From Zestomonas carbonaria (GTDB lineage: Bacteria; Pseudomonadota; Gammaproteobacteria; Pseudomonadales; Pseudomonadaceae), in the NCBI RefSeq assembly GCF_904061905.1, contig NZ_CAJFCI010000064.1, positions 21,918 to 85,917 of the forward strand: a DNA stretch of 64,000 nt, given 5' to 3'. The position numbers were made by a program, and so were the translations under genes. Shown piece by piece: positions 24,976-32,709 of this stretch (the first letter of the stretch is position 1; every line of letters begins with the position of its first letter). Below the pieces are notes generated by a model, which saw only the letters and a program-made list of their open reading frames with translations, ran no database searches and was not told the DNA's origin.

Positions 24976-25331
24976 TAATAATTGGATATTCTGGAATTTG
25001 AAAATAATTGTAAAGAAAACGTAGTGCGCTAGCCGAGGCCCTCCGCTATGGCCTCTCGCGAAGCCGCTTCGGGCAAACCTTCAGGAAAATGGTACCAGGC
25101 GCGCACAGAGGGGCGACTCCCTCCAGGAGGCTTGGAGCGTTTCGTGGGACGGCGAAAAGGCGGCGCGGATCGAGATCTCAGGCAGGAAGGGATGGGGAGA
25201 GCAGGGGGGCGTTGCGGATCAGACAGGAATGGACCACTGGCGTGGGTCGGAAAGGTCATTGGCGATAGCTAATCGGTGCCTGCCGCACGATCGAATGGCT
25301 GGCTGTCGCCAGGTTTTTCCGGCAGCAAGGC
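24976..25331. other. Intergenic stretch with no recognised gene
   Basis: About 355 bases between the receptor promoter and the oprG terminator. The first 45 bases are AT-rich promoter sequence. Open frames of 70-76 codons exist on both strands (25029-25272) but show no ribosome site or recognisable protein character. It may be remnant sequence left when the receptor gene was acquired. Confidence 0.5.
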
Positions 25332-25358
25332 AAACACCCCGAGCCTGTCGGGGTGTTT
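25332..25358 (-). terminator. Terminator of oprG
   Basis: AAACACCCCGA (25332-25342) is complementary to TCGGGGTGTTT (25348-25358), an 11-bp stem with a 5-base loop. The T-rich arm ends the stem on the minus strand, 33 bases after the oprG stop. Confidence 0.75.
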
Positions 25359-25390
25359 GTCATGAGCCGGTTTTTTCGCGGCGGTCGGGA

Positions 25391-26077
25391 TCAGAACTTG
25401 TAGCCCAGGCCAACCATGTAGACCATCGGGTCGACATCCACGTCGACCTTGACCTTGGCGCCGCCGAAGTGGGTGGTGCCGGTGGTGTCGATGTCGATGT
25501 AGCGCACCTGGGCGTTGAGCATCAGTTGGTCGGTCAGCATGTAGTCCAGGCCCAGTTGTGCGGCCAGGCCCCAGGAGTCGTCCAGGTCCAGGCCGCTGAA
25601 GCCCTTGGCCTCGGCGCTGCTGGAGGTGTCGTTGTCGAAGAACCAGGTGTAGTTGATGCCGATGCCGGCATAGGGCTGGAAGACCGATTTGCTGTCCAGC
25701 GGGTAGTAGACCAGGCTCACGGTCGGCGGCAGGTGCTTGGTTTCGCCGAGCTTGCCGTTCAGGCCGGCGAAGGGGCCGGGCATGCCTTTCACGCCGACGC
25801 TGTGGCTGAACGGAGTGGCGGCCAGCAGTTCGACGCCGAGGTTGTCGGTGATCATGTAGGCGAAGTTCAGACCCAACTGGGTGTTGCTGTCGAGGGTCGC
25901 ACCGCTACCGGCGACCTTGGTGCCGAGAGCGCCGACATAGATATCGCCGCTGTCTTCGCGGGGATCGACGGTCACGGCGCCGGCACGGACGATGATGTCA
26001 CCGGCCTGGTGGGCCTGCGCCAGGGGGCTGGCCAGGGCTAGGGCTGTCAATGACGCGGCGGCGAGAGACTTGTACAT
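25391..26077 (-). CDS. oprG: Outer-membrane protein OprG (OmpW family)
   Basis: A 228-residue eight-stranded barrel protein with a signal peptide (MYKSLAAASLTALALASPLAQA) and terminal Phe (MVYMVGLGYKF). The OmpW family forms a narrow hydrophobic channel; OprG in P. aeruginosa is linked to uptake of small hydrophobic or amino-acid molecules and to low-oxygen, iron-rich growth. An ANR-type site lies about 66-79 bases upstream. Downstream is a good terminator, so it is probably a single-gene unit. Confidence 0.95.
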   Translation of the reverse strand: MYKSLAAASLTALALASPLAQAHQAGDIIVRAGAVTVDPREDSGDIYVGALGTKVAGSGATLDSNTQLGLNFAYMITDNLGVELLAATPFSHSVGVKGMPGPFAGLNGKLGETKHLPPTVSLVYYPLDSKSVFQPYAGIGINYTWFFDNDTSSSAEAKGFSGLDLDDSWGLAAQLGLDYMLTDQLMLNAQVRYIDIDTTGTTHFGGAKVKVDVDVDPMVYMVGLGYKF

Positions 26078-26142
26078 GTGTTGCTCCTCAGCATTGATAC
26101 GGTTGGCTGAGAAAACTGTGCAGGAGACAGGGCCGCCGGATA

Positions 26143-26156
26143 TTGATCCAGCTCAA
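26143..26156 (-). promoter_or_regulatory. ANR/FNR box upstream of oprG
   Basis: TTGATCCAGCTCAA matches the ANR consensus TTGAT-N4-ATCAA at 9 of 10 defined bases. The site is 66 bases upstream of the oprG start codon, which suits activation from about -41. Regulation of oprG by ANR under low oxygen is known in P. aeruginosa. Confidence 0.82.
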
Positions 26157-26211
26157 TAGCTAGCGAATAAGAAGCCTGCTACTTACCACCGGAAAGCATA
26201 GACCGAGCTGG

Positions 26212-26730
26212 TTACTCGGTCATTTCGTAGGGATAGATCTTTTCCGCCGCCATCTGGTAGCCGGACTCGGCCAGCTCGCTGCTGCTCGCCTCGACCTTGA
26301 GGGGCCCCTCGATCCAGAACGGTTGGTACAGCGCATCCAGTTGCACGCCCAGCTCGCTGGTGACGTGGACGATCTGGTTCGACGGCGGTGGCGGTACGTG
26401 GATGCAGGCGCCGAAGTAGGGTACCAGCAGGAAGTCGATCACCCGGCCTTCCTCGCTGACGTCGAGCGGAACGATATAGCCGGGCAGCTTCACCTGCTGG
26501 CCGTCCAGCGTCTTGACCACCGGAGCGGCCGGCGACTGCTGCCGGGCCGCCGGCGCCGACTCGGCGGCCAGCGCGTCGGCCAGTTGCGACAGGTCATGGA
26601 CCGGAGCCTGCGAGTAGGCCACCGGCGGTGCGTCCGGCGGGATCAGCTCGGACCAGGTCAGCTCGCGCGGCTCCGCCGCCCAGGTGGCGCCGCTGAGCAG
26701 CAGGGTGGCGAACAGCAGGCGGCGGAGCAT
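26212..26730 (-). CDS. DUF3299 periplasmic protein of the zinc-scavenging cluster
   Basis: A 172-residue protein with a signal peptide (MLRRLLFATLLLSGATWA) and one DUF3299 domain, including LPGYIVPLDVSEEGRVIDFLLVPYFGACIHVPPPPSNQIV. The Cys/His in GACIHVP could bind metal, by inference. It is the last gene of a four-gene set (ZrgA-like, ATPase, permease, this gene) equal to PA4063-PA4066, which is induced by zinc depletion in P. aeruginosa. The ATG at 26730 starts the signal peptide and sits 10 bases from the permease stop. Confidence 0.85.
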   Translation of the reverse strand: MLRRLLFATLLLSGATWAAEPRELTWSELIPPDAPPVAYSQAPVHDLSQLADALAAESAPAARQQSPAAPVVKTLDGQQVKLPGYIVPLDVSEEGRVIDFLLVPYFGACIHVPPPPSNQIVHVTSELGVQLDALYQPFWIEGPLKVEASSSELAESGYQMAAEKIYPYEMTE

Positions 26731-26740
26731 CGAGACTTCC

Positions 26741-28006
26741 TCATAAACGAATGGACAGGCCGTCGGCCAGCGATTGCCGGTAGGCACGCCAGGCCGGCAC
26801 GACACCCATCAGCAGGGCAGCGGCCAGGATAGCGCCAAGCAGCGTCCACTCATAGGCGCTCGGCAGCGCCAGCGGCAGGTACAGGCCGTATTGGCTCTGC
26901 AGGTAGCCCTGGGAAACCACGATGGCCAGGTAGAGCAGGGCGAGGCCGAGCAGGACGCCGGCCAGCGCCAGGGCGAAGGCTTCCAGCACCAGCAGGGTGG
27001 CGACGTGCCAGGGCCGTGCGCCGACCGAACGGAGGATGGCCATTTCGCGGCGGCGCTCGTTGAGGCTGGTGAGGATCGCCGTGAGCATGCCGATCAGGCC
27101 GGTCAGCACGACGAACAGCGAAACCACGAACAGCGCCTTCTCCGCCGTCCCCATCAGGGTCCACAGTTCCTGCAGGGCGACGCCGGGAAGAATCGCCAGC
27201 AACGGTTCGCCACGGTATTCGTTGATCTCGCGCTGCACGGCGAAGGTGGCGATCTTGCTGTTCAGGCCGAGCAGGAACGCGGTGATCGCCTTGGGTTGCA
27301 GGTCCATGTGCCGTGCCTGCTCGGCGCTGACCTGGCCCGCGCCGCGTGCCGGCACGCCGTTCTGCCAGTCGATGTGCAGCGCTTCCATGCCGGCCAGGTT
27401 GATGTGCAGGGTACGGTCCACCGGCGTGCCGGTGCGGGCGAGGATGCCGGCCACGGTGAACGGCTTGTCGTCGTGTTGCACCAGGCTGACGGTCGCCACC
27501 CCGTGGGCCAGCACGATCCGGTCACCGGGTTTGTAGCGCAGCGCCTCGGCCACTTCGGAGCCGAGCACCACTTCGAACGGATCGTCGGCGAAGGCGCGCC
27601 CTTCGGCGAGTCGCAGCGGCTGGCCACGGCCATAGCGGTAATGCTCGAAATACGCGTCGCTGGTGCCCATTACCCGGTAGCCCCGGTGCGAGTCGCCCAG
27701 CGAGATGGGGATCGCCCATTTCACCCGTGGGTTCTGGGTGAAGTGTTCGAAGCTCTCCCAGCGGATGTTGTTGGTGGCGTTGCCGATGCGGAATACCGAA
27801 TAGAGCAGCAGGTTCACCGAACCGGAGCGCGCGCCGACGATCAGGTCGGTGCCGCTGATGGTGCTGGCGAAGCTTGCCCGCGCCTCGCTGCGCACCCGTT
27901 CGACGGCGAGTAGCAGGCACACCGACAGGGCGATGGCGAACACGGTGAGCAGGGCGGTGAAACGGCGATTGGCGAGGCTCGCCAGGGCCAGGCGCAGCAG
28001 GTGCAT
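26741..28006 (-). CDS. ABC transporter permease (FtsX/MacB type)
   Basis: A 421-residue inner-membrane protein with one N-terminal and three C-terminal membrane segments around a large periplasmic domain, the FtsX/LolC/MacB layout. LNERRREMAILRSVGARPWHV is the typical coupling region before the last helices. It starts one base after the ATPase gene ends. In Vibrio the related zrgD product works with ZrgE in zinc uptake; MacB-type systems more often do mechanotransmission than direct transport, so how it helps zinc import is unclear. Confidence 0.88.
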   Translation of the reverse strand: MHLLRLALASLANRRFTALLTVFAIALSVCLLLAVERVRSEARASFASTISGTDLIVGARSGSVNLLLYSVFRIGNATNNIRWESFEHFTQNPRVKWAIPISLGDSHRGYRVMGTSDAYFEHYRYGRGQPLRLAEGRAFADDPFEVVLGSEVAEALRYKPGDRIVLAHGVATVSLVQHDDKPFTVAGILARTGTPVDRTLHINLAGMEALHIDWQNGVPARGAGQVSAEQARHMDLQPKAITAFLLGLNSKIATFAVQREINEYRGEPLLAILPGVALQELWTLMGTAEKALFVVSLFVVLTGLIGMLTAILTSLNERRREMAILRSVGARPWHVATLLVLEAFALALAGVLLGLALLYLAIVVSQGYLQSQYGLYLPLALPSAYEWTLLGAILAAALLMGVVPAWRAYRQSLADGLSIRL

Positions 28007-28007
28007 C

Positions 28008-28715
28008 TCAGATCTCCAACGGGCGGGCGGCGCGATTGAGTTCGGCGAGCGACAGGCTGCGGTCGAACAGTGGTGCCAGGCTCTGGTCGTGGCTGACGAA
28101 CAGCAGGCTCGCGCCGGCCTCGCGGCATTCGGCGAACAGCAGGCGCAGGAAGGCCTCGCGGGCGTCGGCGTCGAGGGCCGAGGTCGGCTCGTCGGCGATC
28201 ACCAACTCCGGCTGGCCGATCAGCGCGCGCGCGGCGGCGACGCGCTGCTGCTGGCCGATGGACAGCTCGTCGGCGCGGCGCGCCAGCAGCCCGGCGTCGA
28301 GGCCGAGGTGTTCGAGCAGGGCGACGGCGGCCGTGTCGACGCTGCCGTGGCGCTGCTTCGCCCGTTCGGCACGCAGGCGCGAGAAGCGGCAGGGCAGCTC
28401 GACGTTCTCGCGTACCGAAAGGAACGGCAACAGGTTGAACTGCTGGAAGATGTAGCCGGTGTGGTCGACGCGGAAGTGGTCGCGGCGGCCGGCGGACATC
28501 TCGCCCAGTTCCTCGCCGAGCAGGCGGATGCTACCGCGCCCGGCCTTCTGCACGCCGCCGAGGAGGCCGAGCAGGGTGGTCTTGCCGCTGCCGGACGGCC
28601 CCTTGAGGAACAGGGTTTCGCCACGGTTCAACTGGAAGCGGGGGATGTCCAGCAGCTCGCTCTGGCCGGGCCAGGCGAAGCCGAGGTCGGAAAGTTCGAG
28701 CAGGGGTTGGGACAT
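28008..28715 (-). CDS. ABC transporter ATP-binding protein (LolD/MacB type)
   Basis: A 235-residue ATPase. Walker A is GPSGSGKTTLL, the signature is LSIGQQQRVAAARAL and Walker B is ELVIADEPTSALD. The ATG at 28715 is chosen; a TTG start 12 bases upstream is possible. It partners the adjacent permease in the zinc-linked cluster (PA4064-like). Between it and the DUF2796 gene there is a 251-base gap with REP-type palindromes, which may lower expression of the transporter relative to the first gene. Confidence 0.92.
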   Translation of the reverse strand: MSQPLLELSDLGFAWPGQSELLDIPRFQLNRGETLFLKGPSGSGKTTLLGLLGGVQKAGRGSIRLLGEELGEMSAGRRDHFRVDHTGYIFQQFNLLPFLSVRENVELPCRFSRLRAERAKQRHGSVDTAAVALLEHLGLDAGLLARRADELSIGQQQRVAAARALIGQPELVIADEPTSALDADAREAFLRLLFAECREAGASLLFVSHDQSLAPLFDRSLSLAELNRAARPLEI

Positions 28716-28767
28716 GGCTGGCTGCAATCCGGGGAGTCCATGTGGGGCGATCGTTTTTCCCTACCTC

Positions 28768-28884
28768 TTCTTCTGGACTCCCGCGTGCGTGGGAGTGACG
28801 AGGTGGGGGACGGTTCCGTAGTTCGCCATCCCCGTACTCGCGGAGATGGCCGGGCGTCATTCCCGCGCACGCGGGAACCCAATA
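28768..28884. repeat. Two REP-type palindromes in opposite orientation
   Basis: CTGGACTCCCGCGTGCGTGG (28773-28792, continuing GAGTGACG) and TCATTCCCGCGCACGCGGGA (28858-28877) are members of the common Pseudomonas CCCGCG...CGCGGG family and face each other. They sit between the ZrgA-like gene and its ABC ATPase, within one presumed operon. Confidence 0.75.
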
Positions 28885-28966
28885 ACGCAGGAACCCAATG
28901 AGCGCGGGTGCCCAATAGTAGCCTGGGAGCGATCCGTGGCCGTGATCGACCGTGGCGCACCCTGCC

Positions 28967-29533
28967 TCAGAAACCCAGGCGTGGGTTGGCCGGGGTCAGT
29001 TCGGCGCCTTTCTGGCCGTTCGGACCGATCAGTTGCACGTTGAGTTTCAGGGTGCCGGGGAACTGCTTGAAGAAGGCCGAGAGGTCGAGGGTCTTGAGCT
29101 GTTCGGGCTGGGCGCAGGTCAGCCTGTACTCGGCGTCGATGTCGCTGTGCTCGTGTTCGTCGTGATCATGATCGTGCCCGTCGTTGCCGAACAGTGGGCT
29201 TTCCAGTTCCTGCCCGGCGACCGTGCAGCCTGCCTCGGGCGGCAGGGCGAACAGGGCCAGCGGCTGCTCCAGTTGCGCCCGGGCGGCGGCGACCTTGGCC
29301 CGGGCGGCATCGCTGTTGGCGGCGTGCTCGAAGCCGACGATGTTCATCGCCGGGCTTTCCAGGCCGAGCTCCAGGGTCTGGCCGTCCAGCGCCACGTTCA
29401 GCGCGGCGACGCCGTGCTCGTGCTTGTCGAGGCTACCATGGGCATCGTGGTGATCATGGTCGTGATCGTGTGCGGCCTGGGCGACGGCGAGGGGCAGCAG
29501 GGCGAAGGGCAGGGCGAGCAGCAGGTGGCGCAT
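28967..29533 (-). CDS. ZrgA-like zinc-binding periplasmic protein (DUF2796)
   Basis: A 188-residue protein with a signal peptide (MRHLLLALPFALLPLAVAQA). A His/Asp run follows directly (HDHDHDHHDAHG, then HEHG) and a second one, HDHDHDEHEH, lies near residue 120; both are obvious zinc-binding stretches. The DUF2796 family includes Vibrio ZrgA and P. aeruginosa PA4063. It likely captures zinc in the periplasm. A Zur-box match lies 38-50 bases upstream of the ATG, so expression should rise in zinc starvation. It is the first gene of the four-gene set. Confidence 0.92.
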   Translation of the reverse strand: MRHLLLALPFALLPLAVAQAAHDHDHDHHDAHGSLDKHEHGVAALNVALDGQTLELGLESPAMNIVGFEHAANSDAARAKVAAARAQLEQPLALFALPPEAGCTVAGQELESPLFGNDGHDHDHDEHEHSDIDAEYRLTCAQPEQLKTLDLSAFFKQFPGTLKLNVQLIGPNGQKGAELTPANPRLGF

Positions 29534-29570
29534 GACGGGTGGGCTCCGAGACGAAAACGGGATAGTGATT

Positions 29571-29583
29571 GTTACTTTATAAC
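29571..29583 (-). promoter_or_regulatory. Zur box of the zinc-scavenging operon
   Basis: GTTACTTTATAAC is a dyad close to the GTTATA-N-TATAAC type Zur site. It lies 38 bases upstream of the His-rich DUF2796 gene and 77 bases upstream of the divergent small gene at 29660, so it could control both. Confidence 0.78.
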
Positions 29584-29659
29584 GTGCGAGTTGGCAATGC
29601 CGATTTGGCCGCCGCGCGCAGGCGTGGGAGCATTGGCCGGTCAGCAGGAGGAGCGAGCG

Positions 29660-29998
29660 ATGTTGCGGATTCGTGGAATCATCGGCGACTGGCCGGTGGA
29701 CCTCAGTGTGGAGTTGGAAGCGGAGGACTGGCGGCAACTGGCGGCGCATCTGCCGGCTGCCGCGCCGGTGTCGCCTTCGGCTCCGGCGCCTGCCACGCCG
29801 GACGATGCGTTGTGGCTGAACGCGTTGGGGGTGCTGCGCCAGGCCGGCGAAATGGAAGGCACTGCCTTGCTGGCCGCTCTCGAAGCGTTGGCCGGCGGGC
29901 CGGCAGCGGGCAAGCGCCTGCTGGTGCGTCTGCGCCACCACCCGCAGGTGCAGGTGGAAAGCGGCGAGGAAACGCCGCTGTATCGCTGGATCGGATAA
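29660..29998 (+). CDS. Conserved hypothetical protein, 112 residues
   Basis: A 112-residue protein starting MLRIRGIIGDWPVDLSVELE after a very good AGGAGGAG ribosome site. The N-terminal 30 residues look like a small beta element, then an Ala/Pro linker, then a helical part (LWLNALGVLRQAGEMEGTALLAALEAL) and a basic tail RLLVRLRHHPQVQV. No signal peptide or membrane segment. I do not recognise a function. It is divergent from the Zur-box operon and convergent with the thioredoxin gene, the position of PA4062 in PAO1. Confidence 0.82.
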   Translation: MLRIRGIIGDWPVDLSVELEAEDWRQLAAHLPAAAPVSPSAPAPATPDDALWLNALGVLRQAGEMEGTALLAALEALAGGPAAGKRLLVRLRHHPQVQVESGEETPLYRWIG

Positions 29999-30004
29999 CC
30001 GCCG

Positions 30005-30068
30005 CAGGGTGGGCTTCAGCCCACCAACCAAGGTGTGTCCAGTGTGGGCTGAAGCCCACCCTACGGGG
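30005..30068. repeat. Inverted pair of GGTGGGCTTCAGCCCACC palindromes
   Basis: One copy at 30008-30025 and a reverse-oriented copy at 30045-30062 form a two-hairpin REP-type element between two convergent genes. It probably terminates transcription from both sides. A single copy of the same palindrome is at 35763-35780. Confidence 0.85.
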
Positions 30069-30078
30069 GCGTTGTGGA

Positions 30079-30951
30079 TCAGTAGAGCGCCTGGTAGAGC
30101 TTGCGGCGGTAGGTGGTGACCAGCGGGTGGTCGTTGCCGAGCAACTCGAAGACCTGCAGCAGGGTCTTGTGCGGCAGGCCGTTCTCGTAGCCGCGGTTGC
30201 GCACGAACAGCCTGAGCAGGGCGTCCAGCGCCGCCTCGTGCTGCTGGCGCGCCAACTGGTGGATGGCCAACTGGTAGGCCGCCTCGTCGTCCTCGGCGTT
30301 CTGTGCCAGGCGGCTCTTCAGCAGCGCCGCTTCCGGCAGGTCGGCAACCTGGCGCAGGAAGGTCAACTGCGCACGGGCCGCGGCCAGCGCCTGCTTGTGC
30401 TCATCGCCCTTCACCGCATCCAGCACGGTTTCGGCTTCGCCCAGTTCGCCGCGTTCGGCCAGGCAGCGGGCATACAGGATCAGCGCGCTGGCGTTGCCGT
30501 TGTCCTCGCTGAGCAGGGCCTTGAGCAGGTTTTCCGCCTCGCCGAAGCGACCTTCGGCGAACAGGGCCTGGGCGCTTTCCAGGGGCGAGTCCGCAGCCGG
30601 CGGGGGGGCCTGCACATGGGGTTCGAGCATGGCGCGGATCGCCGATTCCGGTTGTGCGCCGGCGAAGCCGTCGACCGGCTGGCCGTCCTTGAACAGCACC
30701 ACGGTGGGCAGGCTGCGGATGCCGAAGCGGGCGACGATGTCCTGCTCGACGTCGCAGTTGATCTTGGCCAGCAGCAACTCGCCCTGGTAGCCCTCGGTGA
30801 TCTGCGCGAGCAGGGGCATCAGCGCCTTGCAGGGCGCGCACCAGTCGGCCCAGAAGTCCACCAGCACCGGTTTGTGGAAGGAGTTCTGGATCACCAGTTG
30901 GTCGAAGCTGGCGGCGCCGGATACGTCGAAGATATAGGGGGTATCGCTCAT
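30079..30951 (-). CDS. cnoX: Thioredoxin-TPR chaperone, CnoX/YbbN-like
   Basis: A 290-residue protein with an N-terminal thioredoxin fold (about 1-110) and C-terminal TPR-like helices (about 125-290). The active site is W37-C-A-P-C41, so unlike E. coli CnoX (SxxC) it keeps both cysteines and may be redox active. CnoX guards clients of GroEL and the elongation factor EF-Tu during oxidative stress. No signal peptide, so cytoplasmic. It matches PA4061 in order. Confidence 0.88.
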   Translation of the reverse strand: MSDTPYIFDVSGAASFDQLVIQNSFHKPVLVDFWADWCAPCKALMPLLAQITEGYQGELLLAKINCDVEQDIVARFGIRSLPTVVLFKDGQPVDGFAGAQPESAIRAMLEPHVQAPPPAADSPLESAQALFAEGRFGEAENLLKALLSEDNGNASALILYARCLAERGELGEAETVLDAVKGDEHKQALAAARAQLTFLRQVADLPEAALLKSRLAQNAEDDEAAYQLAIHQLARQQHEAALDALLRLFVRNRGYENGLPHKTLLQVFELLGNDHPLVTTYRRKLYQALY

Positions 30952-31023
30952 GATCGGTCTCGGGTGGGCGAAGTACAGTGACTATAAATGCGGGCGCGCC
31001 GCGGAGGATACAAGTGGTCCGGC

Positions 31024-31680
31024 CTATGTGCGCCGCGCGTGGTACAGGCTGACCCGGCGGAACTCGTCCGGCTCGGCCAGGTCCGGCCAGGTGCAGGCGT
31101 CGAGCATGTCCAGGCGGCGGTACAGCGGGTGCTGGAAGTCACGTACCCGCGAGTCGGCGACCAGCGCTTCGCGGCCACGGCTGAGGAACTGGTCGAGCAG
31201 CGGCAGGTTGGCGCGGTCGTAGAGCACGTCGGCGACGATGATCAGGTCGAAGCGGTCCGCCTCGGCGAAGAAGTCCGCCGAGTAGTCCAGGGTCACTCCG
31301 TTGAGTTCGGCGTTGGCGCGGCAGGCGTCGAGGGCCAGCGGGTCGAGGTCGCAGGCCACCGTTTCGGCCGCGCCGGCCTTGGCGGCGGCGATGGCGGCGA
31401 CACCGGAGCCGGCGCCGAAGTCCAGCACGCGCTTGCCGCGCACCCATTCCGGCCGGTCGGCCAGCCAGCGGGCGAGCGCCAGGCCGCTGGCCCAGCAGAA
31501 GCACCAGTAGGGCGGCTCCTCGAGGATGCGCCGGGTTTCCTCGGGACTGAAGGCGCGGTCCATGTTGCCGGCGTCGATCAGCCATAGCTTGAGGCCGGTG
31601 TCCGGCAGGGTTTCCGCGACCAGCCGGGCATCGCCGAGCAGTTCGCCGAGCGCGGATTGCAGGCTGGCTGGCACCTTCAC
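31024..31680 (-). CDS. SAM-dependent methyltransferase (ETFB-KMT/PrmA-like)
   Basis: A 218-residue class I methyltransferase. Motif I is VLDFGAGSGVAAIAAAKAG (85-103), followed by acidic VACDLDPLALDA, and the DVLYDRANLPLL segment is typical of the lysine methyltransferase family 16 / PrmA group that modify proteins such as ETF-beta. It begins with GTG at 31680, overlapping the lipoprotein stop by 4 bases (GTGA), so the two are coupled. The substrate is unknown. Confidence 0.85.
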   Translation of the reverse strand: MKVPASLQSALGELLGDARLVAETLPDTGLKLWLIDAGNMDRAFSPEETRRILEEPPYWCFCWASGLALARWLADRPEWVRGKRVLDFGAGSGVAAIAAAKAGAAETVACDLDPLALDACRANAELNGVTLDYSADFFAEADRFDLIIVADVLYDRANLPLLDQFLSRGREALVADSRVRDFQHPLYRRLDMLDACTWPDLAEPDEFRRVSLYHARRT

Positions 31681-32117
31681 GGCGCATTCACCAGCGGCAG
31701 TTCGCCGAGCGTCTGGCTCTGGGCCTGGAGGATGCGTTGCGGCGGCAGGCGCAGGATCAGCCTTCCGGACTGGCTGACCCGCGCGCGCAACTCCACGCGT
31801 GCGTGCGCCGGGAAGCTGTCCGGGTTGAAGGCCAGGCGGAATGGCAGCGCCTGGCCGTCGCCCTGCAACTGGGCGCTGGCCAGCAGTTGTTGCGGCCGGC
31901 CACGCTCGTCGACCACCAGCAGGGCCATCTCCACCTCGCTGCCGGCTGGCGGCGTGCGCAGGCTGCCGCGCAGTTCGCGCATATGGGCGGGCAGTTCGGG
32001 CTCGGCGGCAATGGCGGGTTTCACCGGCGCCGGTGCGTTGGGCGGCGGTGTCGGCTCGCTGGCGCAGGCGGCCAGCAGCAGGGCGGCGAGGCAGGCGAGA
32101 AGCGGGCGGATAGGCAT
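31677..32117 (-). CDS. YbaY-like lipoprotein
   Basis: A 146-residue protein with a lipoprotein signal peptide ending in the lipobox LLAAC, then a Pro/Ala-rich linker and one YbaY-like domain (RVELRARVSQSGRLILRLPPQRIL). The residues after Cys are A-S-E, without Asp at +2, so sorting to the outer membrane is expected. The ATG at 32117 is preferred over an upstream one because it starts the signal peptide. Coupled to the methyltransferase by a 4-base overlap. Function unknown. Confidence 0.8.
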   Translation of the reverse strand: MPIRPLLACLAALLLAACASEPTPPPNAPAPVKPAIAAEPELPAHMRELRGSLRTPPAGSEVEMALLVVDERGRPQQLLASAQLQGDGQALPFRLAFNPDSFPAHARVELRARVSQSGRLILRLPPQRILQAQSQTLGELPLVNAP

Positions 32118-32263
32118 GATGGACCTTGCGATTGACGGCGAGCGGGCGCCTGTATACCGCAAAGTGTAGGGGCTTGTCAGGGTGAGGAGTGGGGTTGGGA
32201 AGGGCGTGGTGTTGGCCGCGATGATCGCCGAGGCTCATCCATCGCGGCCAGGGGAGGCTGTCT

Positions 32264-32608
32264 TCAGACCTTCTTGACGAATTCGGACTTCAGCTTCATC
32301 GCGCCGATGCCGTCGATCTTGCAGTCGATGTCGTGGTCGCCGTCGACCAGGCGGATGTTCTTGACCTTGGTGCCGACCTTGACCACCAGGGACGAGCCCT
32401 TGACCTTGAGGTCCTTGATCACGGTGATGGTGTCGCCGTCCTGGAGGACGTTGCCGACCGAGTCCTTGATCACCCGGGCGTCCTCGCCGGCGCCTTCCGC
32501 GGCGGCGGTGGCGGACCACTCGTGGGCGCACTCCGGGCAGACCAGCATGGCGCCGTCCTCATAGGTGTACTCGGAGTTGCATTTGGGGCAGGGCGGCAGG
32601 GTGCTCAT
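32264..32608 (-). CDS. phnA: Zinc-ribbon protein PhnA/YjdM
   Basis: A 114-residue protein. A zinc ribbon is formed by C7-xx-C10 and C24-xx-C27, followed by the PhnA domain ([25 protein letters not shown]). The E. coli homologue lies beside the phosphonate operon but is not needed for phosphonate use; some homologues were named phosphonoacetate hydrolase, which is a different protein. No phosphonate genes are nearby, so the role is open. Confidence 0.92.
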   Translation of the reverse strand: MSTLPPCPKCNSEYTYEDGAMLVCPECAHEWSATAAAEGAGEDARVIKDSVGNVLQDGDTITVIKDLKVKGSSLVVKVGTKVKNIRLVDGDHDIDCKIDGIGAMKLKSEFVKKV

Positions 32609-32709
32609 GGGCTGGCCTCTATGTTGGTAAGTAAAAGGCCGCATATTGTATAGGGTTTTGGCCTCGAATGGGCTGTCCGCCGGCCGGGCTGCCCGGCCGG
32701 CGGAGAGTG

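Noticed and set aside
25029..25272. Two small open frames (74 and 76 codons) on opposite strands
   Set aside because: They overlap each other, lack ribosome sites and have no recognisable sequence.
28846..29165. Short plus-strand frames over the end of the DUF2796 gene
   Set aside because: They derive from REP sequence and the antisense of the His-rich gene.
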